The position numbers were made by a program, and so were the translations under genes. A stretch of 64,000 bases of DNA from Brenneria goodwinii (GTDB taxonomy: Bacteria > Pseudomonadota > Gammaproteobacteria > Enterobacterales > Enterobacteriaceae): positions 3,162,001-3,226,000 of the forward strand of contig NZ_CP014137.1 of assembly GCF_002291445.1 (NCBI RefSeq). The letters are read 5' to 3'. This document shows, piece by piece, positions 52,181 through 60,393 of this stretch (its first letter is position 1; each line of letters begins with the position of its first letter). The notes under the pieces were generated by a model that did not search any database, was not told where the DNA came from, and saw only the letters and a program-made list of their open reading frames with translations.

Positions 52181-53665
52181 TTAGCGAGGTATCGCATTTA
52201 ACGTCGCGCGAGTTCCCTTTTCCACCAAGGCCAGATAAAACGGCGTAACGGTTTGAATAAAAGTCTGATTATTAGGCAGATCCTGACCAAAAATCGCAGA
52301 CAAAGAGAGCAATGCCGTCACGCGGTCTTCCCCTTCATTGCTTCGTTGCACCGTTTCGGCTATCAACGCCTGCAACGGATCGCTGATTTCAATCGGTTGC
52401 CCTTGTTCATCAACCCCGCCGACATAGCGCATCCAACCCGCCACGCCTAACGCCAGCATGTCAAAGCGGCTGTCATGAGCCAGATGCCAGCGAATGGAAT
52501 CCAGCATACGCTGCGGCAATTTCTGCGAACCGTCCATCGCTATCTGCCAGGTACGGTGTTTTAAGGCCCGATTACGGTAACGCGCCAGTAAGGCATCCGC
52601 ATAAGCGGCAAGATCAACGCCCTGAACACGCAGCGTAGGCGCCTGCTCCTGTAGCATTAAGCGATGCGCCGCCGCCACCAGGTCATCATCCTGCATACAC
52701 TCACTGATGTATTGATAGCCGGACAGATAACCCAGATAGGCCAGAAATGAGTGGCTGCCATTGAGCATTCTCAGCTTCATCTCTTCAAACGGCAGCACAT
52801 CCTGTACCAGTTCGGCCCCGGCTTTTTCCCACTCAGGACGGCCATTCACAAAGTTATCTTCAATAACCCATTGAAAAAACGGTTCACAGGCAACGCCGGC
52901 CGGGTCGACGACACCCAGTTGATTATGAATAGTCTCCAGCGTCTCTGGCGTGATAGCCGGAACGATCCGATCAACCATCGTCGACGGGAAAGTGATGTTC
53001 TGTTCAATCCAGCGCGCTAACTCGATATCCTGCTGCTCAGCCAATTGCACAATCACGTTGCGGGTAACGTGACCATTTTCCGGCATGTTGTCGCAGGACA
53101 TCACGCTGAACGGACGCAACTGATGTTCCCGCCTGCGTTTAATGGCAGCCAGAATCACGCCGGGCAGGGAACGCGGCTGGTCAGGAGACGATAAGTCATG
53201 GCTAATCAGCGGATGTTCGGTATTTAACTGCCCGCTTGCAGGATGATGGCAATAGCCCTTTTCAGTCACGGTAATTGACACGATGGCAATATCTGGCGCG
53301 CTCAAGGCTTCCAGCACCGCATCAATGCCGTCGACTTCAGCATGCAGCGCGGATGTCGCCACTCCCACAATCCGGCTCTGCCATCCGCTATCGGCCATTT
53401 CCGATACCGACCAGAGAAGATCTTGCTGGCGAATATCGTTGATTTGCTGCTCGCCGCCGACCAGATTGATCTCGCAATAGCCCCAGTCGCTATTATATTC
53501 CGACGCCAGCTTATCGGCGCAAACCGCCTGATGCGCCCGGTGAAACGCGCCGAAACCAATATGGGCGATACGTGTTTTCAAAGCGCCGCGGTTATATTTT
53601 GGGCCGCGGTTATATTTTGGAATGATAACCTGTGGTTTCAGCAGGCTAAATTCAGTAATGTTCAT
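52181..53665 (-). CDS. ydfI: YdfI, mannitol-dehydrogenase-family polyol/aldonate oxidoreductase
   Basis: Long-chain NAD(P)-dependent dehydrogenase of 494 aa (family of UxuB, MtlD and mannonate oxidoreductases). N-domain IAHIGFGAFHRAHQAV; catalytic helix with the Lys of EEMKLRMLNGSHSFLAYLGYL; NMPENGHVTRNVIVQLA. The start is ATG 53665. Residues ~14-26 hold a perfect six-residue duplication (PKYNRG twice) coded by an 18-bp tandem repeat, which E. coli YdfI lacks. Probably oxidises the sugar acid handled by RspA, for example fructuronate/mannonate interconversion. Confidence 0.9.
   Translation of the reverse strand: MNITEFSLLKPQVIIPKYNRGPKYNRGALKTRIAHIGFGAFHRAHQAVCADKLASEYNSDWGYCEINLVGGEQQINDIRQQDLLWSVSEMADSGWQSRIVGVATSALHAEVDGIDAVLEALSAPDIAIVSITVTEKGYCHHPASGQLNTEHPLISHDLSSPDQPRSLPGVILAAIKRRREHQLRPFSVMSCDNMPENGHVTRNVIVQLAEQQDIELARWIEQNITFPSTMVDRIVPAITPETLETIHNQLGVVDPAGVACEPFFQWVIEDNFVNGRPEWEKAGAELVQDVLPFEEMKLRMLNGSHSFLAYLGYLSGYQYISECMQDDDLVAAAHRLMLQEQAPTLRVQGVDLAAYADALLARYRNRALKHRTWQIAMDGSQKLPQRMLDSIRWHLAHDSRFDMLALGVAGWMRYVGGVDEQGQPIEISDPLQALIAETVQRSNEGEDRVTALLSLSAIFGQDLPNNQTFIQTVTPFYLALVEKGTRATLNAIPR
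53585..53620. repeat. 18-bp tandem duplication inside ydfI
   Basis: GCCGCGGTTATATTTTGG occurs twice in direct succession (53585-53602 and 53603-53620), adding six residues near the N-terminus without shifting the frame. Confidence 0.9.
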
Positions 53666-53761
53666 TTTTCCGACCTTGATTTTAAAGATATTGAGGTAGT
53701 GACCCTCTATCAAATAAATTCAGAGAGATAGCTGTCCGTTCTCTCTCTCTCTGAATATTTA

Positions 53762-55123
53762 TTATGCGGCATCCTCCAGATCGCCCAAATCGCGATCTTT
53801 TACTTCCGGCATGCAAATGGCTGCGAATAAACCGACCAGTGAATAGACGATTAACATAACCGCGATTGGCCACCAGGATCCTGTCATATTACAGAAGATA
53901 CCGGCCAATACCGGACCGAATCCGACGGCAACCAAGCCGCCGGCTTCTTTGGCGATGGCCATTTGCGTGAAACGATCCCGTGCGCCGAAAATTTCCGCCA
54001 TGGTAATATTTTCGAGCGCAAACAAACCTAATACGGCAACGTTGTGAATAACAATAATGCAGAGGATTATCGTGCTGACCGCGACATTTTTATCCACAAT
54101 GATCGACAGCATTGGGTAAGCCAGAATTATCGCGGAAATGTTGATAATAATATAAGGAATCCGCCGCCCAACCTTATCAGAGAGCCACCCCAGTAACGGT
54201 ATGGTAATAAAACCGATGACGGAACTGATCATTAGCGCATCCGTCGGAATCGCTTTTTCAAACAATAACGTCTGGACTAAATAACCGGCCAGGAATGTTT
54301 GAATAAGACCTGAATTGCCGGCTTGACCAAACCGTAGCCCGGTAGCCAGCCAGAAAGACTTACCCTTGAACATGCTTAATATTGATTTACTGGCAATAAC
54401 AGGCGCTTGAGTCGACGACGCGTCATCACCGGTTTCATTAACTTCTTCAAAGACAGGGCTTTCTTTAAGGTTCATCCTTAACCATATGGCAAAGAACATG
54501 ACGACCACGCTACACAGGAAAGGCACGCGCCAGCCCCATGCGAGTAATTGTTCTTTGTCGAGCAGGAAAAACATAATCGCCCAGATCGCCGTCGCACTAA
54601 GCGTTCCGCAATTGGTGCCCATGGCAACCAGAGAGGAAATAATCCCGCGTTTTCCTTTCGGCGAATATTCCGCCAGCATGGTGCCCGCGCCGGATATTTC
54701 AGCCCCTGCGCCCAATCCCTGAACGATGCGTAACGTCACCAACAAGATGGGGGCAAAAATGCCAATCTGGGCATAAGTGGGTAAAACGCCGATTAGCGTC
54801 GTACAAATCCCCATCATCGTAATAGTAATAAAGAGGACTTTCTTCCTTCCTACTTTGTCCCCCATTCTGCCGAAAATAAATGCGCCGACAATACGCGCGA
54901 TATATCCCGCGCCATAGGTTCCCATTGCCAGAATCAAGGCCATGGCCGCGGATTGTTCCGGGAAAAATATTTCATGAAAAACTAATGCTGCTCCTAGCGA
55001 GTACAACTGAAAGTCCATAAATTCCAAAGCGGTTCCTAACCATCCGGATACAGCCGCTTTTACTAAATCAGTGGTGCTCCGCTCAGGTTTATTCGGCCTG
55101 GACTCTACTTGTTTATTGTTCAT
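53762..55123 (-). CDS. ydfJ: YdfJ, MHS-family MFS transporter
   Basis: Metabolite:H+ symporter of 453 aa with 12 membrane segments. Motif A GRMGDKVGRKKVLFIT and the second-half LGWLSDKVGRRIPYI are intact, as is GTNCGTLSATAIW. The orthologue in E. coli K-12 is, as I recall, disrupted; this copy is full length. Probably imports the substrate of RspA/YdfI (an aldonate or uronate). Separated by 96 bp from ydfI and 214 bp from rspB. Confidence 0.9.
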   Translation of the reverse strand: MNNKQVESRPNKPERSTTDLVKAAVSGWLGTALEFMDFQLYSLGAALVFHEIFFPEQSAAMALILAMGTYGAGYIARIVGAFIFGRMGDKVGRKKVLFITITMMGICTTLIGVLPTYAQIGIFAPILLVTLRIVQGLGAGAEISGAGTMLAEYSPKGKRGIISSLVAMGTNCGTLSATAIWAIMFFLLDKEQLLAWGWRVPFLCSVVVMFFAIWLRMNLKESPVFEEVNETGDDASSTQAPVIASKSILSMFKGKSFWLATGLRFGQAGNSGLIQTFLAGYLVQTLLFEKAIPTDALMISSVIGFITIPLLGWLSDKVGRRIPYIIINISAIILAYPMLSIIVDKNVAVSTIILCIIVIHNVAVLGLFALENITMAEIFGARDRFTQMAIAKEAGGLVAVGFGPVLAGIFCNMTGSWWPIAVMLIVYSLVGLFAAICMPEVKDRDLGDLEDAA

Positions 55124-55152
55124 ATTTATACTCTCTACGATTTGTAGTTAGC

Positions 55153-55194
55153 GTATAGCACCGTACCAGATAACGGTTTATAAGTGTGCTATAC
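55153..55194. promoter_or_regulatory. Inverted GTATAGCAC pair between rspB and ydfJ
   Basis: GTATAGCAC and GTGCTATAC are 24 bp apart. They could be two halves of an operator for an FCD-type repressor such as RspR, or a long-loop hairpin. It lies about 30-70 bp before the ydfJ start. Confidence 0.4.
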
Positions 55195-55195
55195 C

Positions 55196-55229
55196 TTTAT
55201 CCAGGTCTTAAAAATAAGACCTGGATAAA
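55196..55229. promoter_or_regulatory. Perfect 15-bp hairpin between rspB and ydfJ
   Basis: TTTATCCAGGTCTTA and its exact complement flank an AAAA loop. No T-run follows on either strand, but the arms' A/T ends resemble a bidirectional terminator. It probably partitions expression between rspAB and ydfJI. Confidence 0.55.
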
Positions 55230-55337
55230 TACAGAAGAAGATAGTTGTTATAAAAACACCCGGTGTTGTTTAAATTAGTCGGCATCCCCCTTTAAATAAA
55301 TCGCATCAACATGATAAACCGCTATTTATTAAAAAAT

Positions 55338-56357
55338 TCACTCATCAAATTCCAGTAACACCTTACAACAGCTTTTTTGATCCTTTTCGAATACCTCAAT
55401 TGCGCTAACGACCTGCTCATAATCAAATTGATGAGTGATTAATTTTGCCGGATCGATCTTTTTCTGTTGCAGCCATTCAATAACCATCGGAAATTTATTT
55501 GCATTGAGCCTTGAAGAGAAAATAGAAAGTTCTTTACTGGTAATACCCTGTTGGCTTATATGGCAAGGCTCGTTGGAAAACCCCATAATCGCGATGCGGG
55601 CCGCTGGCGAGGCGATGGTGATCGCTTCTTGTAAGATTGCCGGATGACAGGCTGCGTCAATAATCAGCGTGGGCTTAATATTCAGCTTGTCTAATTCATC
55701 CTTCAATGACAGAGACGCGTTATTAATCACCTTGGTTGCGCCACAATGCTGCGCCATCGTTAAACGTTCGGGAATGCGGTCAACGACAATCACCTCTTTA
55801 ACCTGATATACCCCTTTCAGCACCTGAACGGATGTCAATCCCATCGGTCCGGCGCCATAAATCAGGGCAACATCTTGTTCAGTTGGTTTGATTTGGGCCG
55901 TCACATTTGCTGAGATAGTAAAAGGCTCCACCATCACCGCAAATTCATCAGGGATCTCATCCGGAATCAGATAGGCGTTTTTAGCCGGCACCGCGGCATA
56001 ATCGCTAAATCCGCCATCACGATGCACGCCTAATACGACCAGAGAGCTACATACGTTCGGTCTGCCAATAGAACAGGGATAGCAGTGCCCGCAACTGACA
56101 ACCGGATCAACCGACACCCTTTCACCGATACGTGAACCATCAACGCCCTCGCCGACGGCATCAATAATGCCGAAGAATTCGTGACCAATGACGCGAGGGT
56201 ATCTGGCAAAAGGATTATGCCCCCGATAAATATGGCTATCCGACCCGCAAATTCCGGCTAATTTCACCTTGACTCTGACTTCGCCGCTGGCTGGCTGAGG
56301 AATATCTCGATCCTCAATCACTAAATCATTCGGCTGTTTTATCACAATGCTTTTCAT
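55338..56357 (-). CDS. rspB: RspB, zinc-dependent alcohol dehydrogenase of the rsp locus
   Basis: Medium-chain dehydrogenase of 339 aa, exactly the E. coli length. Catalytic zinc: Cys in GICGSDSH, His-Glu in VIGHEFFG. Structural zinc: cysteines of DPVVSCGHCYPCSIGRPNVC. Rossmann motif YGAGPMGLTSVQ. The start is the ATG at 56357, 13 bp after rspA; the frame runs further upstream inside rspA but that is not coding. Thought to oxidise a sugar-derived acid or alcohol linked to RspA. Confidence 0.93.
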   Translation of the reverse strand: MKSIVIKQPNDLVIEDRDIPQPASGEVRVKVKLAGICGSDSHIYRGHNPFARYPRVIGHEFFGIIDAVGEGVDGSRIGERVSVDPVVSCGHCYPCSIGRPNVCSSLVVLGVHRDGGFSDYAAVPAKNAYLIPDEIPDEFAVMVEPFTISANVTAQIKPTEQDVALIYGAGPMGLTSVQVLKGVYQVKEVIVVDRIPERLTMAQHCGATKVINNASLSLKDELDKLNIKPTLIIDAACHPAILQEAITIASPAARIAIMGFSNEPCHISQQGITSKELSIFSSRLNANKFPMVIEWLQQKKIDPAKLITHQFDYEQVVSAIEVFEKDQKSCCKVLLEFDE

Positions 56358-56370
56358 ATTTTTACCTCTG

Positions 56371-57585
56371 TCACCAATTCCACAGCGTGCCGTCTTCCAG
56401 ACGCGCCACCGGCAAATAGGCGGGTTCATAGGGATATTTGGCCGCCAGCTTTTCATCAAACTCAATGCCCAGTCCGGGCTTATCGCCGGGATGCATATAG
56501 CCGTCGTCAAACACCCAGTTATGCGGGAACACTTCCAGCATTTGTTCGGAATAGCCCATATATTCCTGTACGCCGAAGTTAGGCACCCAGAGATCGAAGT
56601 GCAGCGCCGCCGCCATACAGATGGGCGACAAATCGGAAGGACCGTGAGAACCGGTGCGAACCTGGTATAACGATGCAAAATCGGCAATTCGCCGCATCCC
56701 GGTGATGCCGCCGGTATGAGTGATGGTGGTACGGATATAGTCGATCAACTGCTCTTCGATTAGCTGCTTGCAATCCCAGATGCTGTTGAATACCTCGCCG
56801 ACGGCAATCGGCGTTACGGTGTGTTGGCGGATTAAGCGGAAACATTCCTGATTCTCGGCCGGCGTGGGATCTTCCATCCAGAACAAACGGTAATCCTCAA
56901 TACTCTTGCCAAAACGGGCGGCCTCTATCGGCGTCAACCGGTGATGCATGTCGTGCAGCAGATGTTCCGAGAAACCGAACTTTTCGCGTACGGCTTCGAA
57001 CAATTTCGGCGTGAAGTCGAGATACTTTTCCGTTGACCACAGTTGCTCTTCGGGCCAGTCGCCCTTGGTTGCCGGCTCATAAGCCAGTCCTTTGCCTTTC
57101 GCCATCCCATAGGTGGTTTTCATGCCGGGTACGCCGCACTGCACGCGAATGGCTTTGAAGCCCATATCGCGATGTTTGGCGTAATCATCCAGCACTTCAT
57201 CGATAGTATGGCCGGTGGTGTGGCAATAGACCATTACGCCGGTGCGCGATGCGCCGCCCAGTAATTGATAGAGCGGCAGGTTGGCGACTTTGCCCTTGAT
57301 ATCCCACAGCGCCATATCCACGGCTGAAATGGCCGACATCGTCACCGGGCCGCGACGCCAATAGGCGCCTTTATAAAAAAACTGCCAAATATCTTCAATC
57401 CGCTGAGCATCGCGGCCAATCAGTTGCGGGCAAAGATGATCTTTGAGGTAAGAGGCAACCGACAGTTCACGGCCGTTGAGCGTCGCATCACCAATTCCGG
57501 TCACTCCGCTGTCCGTGGTGATTTTCAGGGTGACGAAATTACGCCCCGGACAGGTAACAAACACTTCTGCGCTGACAATTTTCAC
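56371..57585 (-). CDS. rspA: RspA, enolase-superfamily mannonate dehydratase-like protein
   Basis: Mandelate-racemase/ManD subgroup member of 404 aa, the E. coli length. Capping domain KIVSAEVFVTCPGRNFVTLKI; barrel motifs include VYCHTTGH, AIRVQCG, HDMHHRLTP (metal), FWMEDPTP, AVGEVFNS and GSHGPSDLSP. It starts at a GTG (57585) with AAGGA 10 bp upstream. D-mannonate dehydration by this subgroup is low-efficiency in characterised members, so its physiological substrate is debated. First gene of the minus-strand rsp block. Confidence 0.93.
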   Translation of the reverse strand: MKIVSAEVFVTCPGRNFVTLKITTDSGVTGIGDATLNGRELSVASYLKDHLCPQLIGRDAQRIEDIWQFFYKGAYWRRGPVTMSAISAVDMALWDIKGKVANLPLYQLLGGASRTGVMVYCHTTGHTIDEVLDDYAKHRDMGFKAIRVQCGVPGMKTTYGMAKGKGLAYEPATKGDWPEEQLWSTEKYLDFTPKLFEAVREKFGFSEHLLHDMHHRLTPIEAARFGKSIEDYRLFWMEDPTPAENQECFRLIRQHTVTPIAVGEVFNSIWDCKQLIEEQLIDYIRTTITHTGGITGMRRIADFASLYQVRTGSHGPSDLSPICMAAALHFDLWVPNFGVQEYMGYSEQMLEVFPHNWVFDDGYMHPGDKPGLGIEFDEKLAAKYPYEPAYLPVARLEDGTLWNW

Positions 57586-57760
57586 TTTGCTTATCCTTCT
57601 CGACTTATCGCTGTTACGCTTTCTATGCTGACTACCATACAAGTATATTCACAGAGAGAACATGAATCACCTCACATTTATGCATTTACGATTTCACAAG
57701 TGCAGGCAGATATGCGGATAAACTAATAGCGGCATCTTCAGGTAAAGCCCGCCGGAACGG
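57586..57760 (-). promoter_or_regulatory. rspA upstream region
   Basis: Promoter region of the rsp block. It contains ATAC-TT-GTAT (about 57647-57656), typical of GntR/FCD half-sites, and TGTGA-GGTGAT-TCATG (about 57664-57679 on the minus strand), a partial CRP match. Both are tentative. Confidence 0.4.
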
Positions 57761-58090
57761 CGGTCTCTTAGTCACAAATGTAGGGGCTAGGGGTTGGCCG
57801 TTACCCGGCGTAAAAAATTATGCTGAGGAGATAGCAGGCTTAGGATGAGCCGCAAGGACGCGGCGAAAGCTTGCGCCACGTCGGGAACGTGTCGCAAGCG
57901 GTCCGTTAAAAGCCTGATACCGACGAAGGCACCGCGCAGCGGCATAATTTAGCCGCAAGCCTGGGGTCACGGGGCGGCGGCGATTGAGCCGTCCCGTGTC
58001 GGGCGCCTGCTACGAGGTAGCATGAAAATAGCGGCCTCCTGGCGCACGAAACCGTCTTCAAGTCCGCATAAAAATGTGATTAAGGGAGAG
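57761..58090. mobile_element. Family 2 element, copy B (330 bp, decayed right end)
   Basis: Same length as copy A and about 85% alike by eye. The left end CGGTCTCTTAGTCACAAATG is well kept; the right end has mutated (TGTGATTAAGGGAGAG). The internal stem (AAATTATG / CATAATTT, GGCTTA / TAAGCC-like) is retained. No clear target duplication. Non-coding. Confidence 0.72.
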
Positions 58091-58729
58091 TTTCATGATG
58101 AACAATTGGCATCGTGCCATTATTTCTCATTATCAAATGATAATGATGGAATCGCATACGTAGCCAAAAAACATTAAGTTCATTGCATTATTACCGCCGG
58201 AGAATAGTTTTTGAAAAAAAACAATTGTCGATCACAAATCTACTATTTCTATTACAACCGAATTAACAATATGCAAATAAAAGCGCCGATGAAAATGTAA
58301 ATTATTTGCAAAGCGGCAATTCGTTATGCCGCAGATTATTTATCGCCTATCGAATTGAATAATTGAGGGACTTATCTAAATAACAGACAGTTATGATAGG
58401 TTAAGATTGGTTTCATATGGATATACAAAGAAATAAATGTGACTGAGAGCACAACCATCATTTCGTCGCTATGGTCAAATAAAAACGAATAAAAAGAATA
58501 TGGATTATGGGTAAGTTAGCCGTCTGATCCGGAATGTTTTAAATCATAAAAATTACCTCTGATGCCAGATTGGTACCATTTTCCCGCTTAGGTTTTTTGT
58601 TGCATCGCGCAACGGATTGTTTCGTTGATCGTCAGGATGGCTGCATTCAACAAAACCCCTATCACGATGATCTGCTGATATCGGTACCACTTTTCAGCGT
58701 GGCTGTAGTTTCAATGTGAAGGTTATGTT
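58091..58729. other. AT-rich gene-free stretch upstream of nrfC
   Basis: About 640 bp with no gene that I can support. At 58434-58448 TGTGACTGAGAGCACA resembles a decayed family 2 terminus. GGTACCA-type sequences occur twice near the nrfC start (about 58569 and 58682). A nrfAB remnant was looked for and not seen. Confidence 0.45.
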
Positions 58730-59434
58730 ATGGAAGAATTCTCTCGTCGTCGTTTTATCGCTTACCTGGGAAGCGCTATTGTTGTTACCGGGAATTCCAG
58801 CCTCGCGCTTGCGCAGACTGAAGAAGAACCCTCGAAAACCACCAAACCCAAGGGCGTCAAATACGGTCTGTTGCACAATGAGCAACGCTGCATTGGCTGC
58901 AACGCCTGTATCGGCGCCTGCAAAACCACAAACAATGTTCCTGATGGCGTGACTCGGCTGGAAATACTGAAAACGGTCGATATTCCCGCCGAAGGGAAAA
59001 CGCGGGCTTTCAAGCAATATTTCCGCAAATCCTGCCAGCACTGCGAGAATCCGCCTTGTGTTTCGGTATGTCCGACCGGCGCGTCATTTAAGGATGCGTT
59101 AACCGGCATTGTCGACGTCAACGATAAACGCTGTGTCGGTTGCCGCTACTGCATCGCCGCCTGCCCGTACCATGTCCGTTTCATTAATCCGGTCAGCAAA
59201 ACGGCGGATAAATGCAACTTTTGCCGGGAAACCAATCTGGCGGCAGGCAAACAGCCCGCCTGTGTTGAAATATGCCCGACCAAGGCGCTGGTCTTCGGCG
59301 ATCTGAACGATCCCGAAAGCGAGATTTCAAAAATGATTCAAGGCAATACGACCTATCGGTCGAAAGTTTATCTTGGCACCGAACCGCAGGTTTATCGCGT
59401 GCCTGGCAGACGGGGAGAAATAGACAATGCTTGA
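58730..59434 (+). CDS. nrfC: NrfC-like ferredoxin-type 4x[4Fe-4S] protein
   Basis: Periplasmic electron-transfer subunit of 234 aa. Tat signal with SRRRFIAYLGSA in the first 20 residues. Sixteen cysteines in four motifs (CIGCNACIGAC, CQHCENPPCVSVC, CVGCRYCIAAC, CNFC...CVEIC) would hold four clusters. Sequence is closest to NrfC of formate-dependent nitrite reduction (KSCQHC, VCPTGASFKDA, TADKCNFCRETNL, VYRVP tail). GAAGG precedes the ATG. It overlaps nrfD by 8 bp. No cytochrome c552 (NrfA) or NrfB gene is in the window, so the electron acceptor is unknown. Confidence 0.88.
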   Translation: MEEFSRRRFIAYLGSAIVVTGNSSLALAQTEEEPSKTTKPKGVKYGLLHNEQRCIGCNACIGACKTTNNVPDGVTRLEILKTVDIPAEGKTRAFKQYFRKSCQHCENPPCVSVCPTGASFKDALTGIVDVNDKRCVGCRYCIAACPYHVRFINPVSKTADKCNFCRETNLAAGKQPACVEICPTKALVFGDLNDPESEISKMIQGNTTYRSKVYLGTEPQVYRVPGRRGEIDNA

Positions 59435-60389
59435 TGCCTTCCACTTTGACTCCCTTGTATGGGACTGGCCCATCGCCATTTATCTGTTGCTGGTGGGGAT
59501 TTCCGCGGGCATGGTGTCGCTGTCAATCTTGATTAAATACTATGTGCCGGCCGAGTATCACGGCGGCAATAATATTATTAAATCGACCGCCATCATCGCG
59601 CCGCTGGCGGTTATCGTCGGGCTGGTGATCCTTATTTTCCACCTGACCCGGCCGATGACATTCTGGTATCTGATGGTGTTCTATAGCCCCACATCCATCA
59701 TGTCGCTTGGGGTGATGTTATTTCAGGTCTATTTCGTGGTGATCGCCTTATGGATCATCAATCTCTACCGTGAAGGATTACTCCACCTGATAGAAACCAG
59801 AATCCATCGTCCGCGGCTGACCGCGCTGGCGCAAAAGATCACCGCCGTCATCGCCAATCAAGCCGGCGTGATTGAAAAAGTGTTGCTGGTATTAGCCATT
59901 CTGCTTGGCTGCTACACCGGTTTCCTGCTGTCTGCGCTGAAATCGTTCCCGCTATTGAACAACCCCGTATTGCCGGTGTTGTTCCTGGCGTCCGGCACCA
60001 CTTCCGGGATTGCGGTCGCGATGCTGGCCAATGCCATGAGCCGTAATCGTTCCGGCAATAGCGCGACTATCCACTTTATTCATAAAATAGAGAACCCGGT
60101 CGTCTACGCCGAACTGTTCCTGCTGTTCGCCTTCTTTGTCGGCCTTCTGCTCGGCGGCGGACAAAAAACGGTGGCGGCGCATACCGCGCTCAGCGGCTTC
60201 TGGGGCGGCGTATTCTGGATCGGTATTATCGGCATTGGCATCACCGTACCGTTAATCGCCAGTTTTATCCGCGATAAACATCATCAACCCAGCCGGGGCA
60301 ACCTCGCCTTCATGGCAGTATTAAGCCTGTTCGGGGTGTTCCTATTACGGCTGTTTGTGCTTTATGCCGGGCAAATGACGGTGGCCTAA
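59427..60389 (+). CDS. nrfD: NrfD-like quinol-oxidising membrane subunit
   Basis: NrfD/PsrC-family inner-membrane protein of 320 aa with eight or more membrane segments. It follows E. coli NrfD closely: FHFDSLVWDWPIAIYLLLVG at the start, FHLTRPMTFW, the GCYTGFLLSALKSFPLLNN segment and the LYAGQMTVA end. It takes electrons from menaquinol or ubiquinol and hands them to NrfC. Overlaps nrfC and ends 4 bp before an MFS gene, an unusual partner. Confidence 0.88.
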   Translation: MLDAFHFDSLVWDWPIAIYLLLVGISAGMVSLSILIKYYVPAEYHGGNNIIKSTAIIAPLAVIVGLVILIFHLTRPMTFWYLMVFYSPTSIMSLGVMLFQVYFVVIALWIINLYREGLLHLIETRIHRPRLTALAQKITAVIANQAGVIEKVLLVLAILLGCYTGFLLSALKSFPLLNNPVLPVLFLASGTTSGIAVAMLANAMSRNRSGNSATIHFIHKIENPVVYAELFLLFAFFVGLLLGGGQKTVAAHTALSGFWGGVFWIGIIGIGITVPLIASFIRDKHHQPSRGNLAFMAVLSLFGVFLLRLFVLYAGQMTVA

Positions 60390-60393
60390 CCCG

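Noticed and set aside
58095..58163. 22-codon ATG frame with a GGGAG-like site just after family 2 copy B
   Set aside because: The apparent ribosome site comes from the decayed element end, the peptide (MMNNWHRAI...) resembles nothing known, and there is no promoter evidence.
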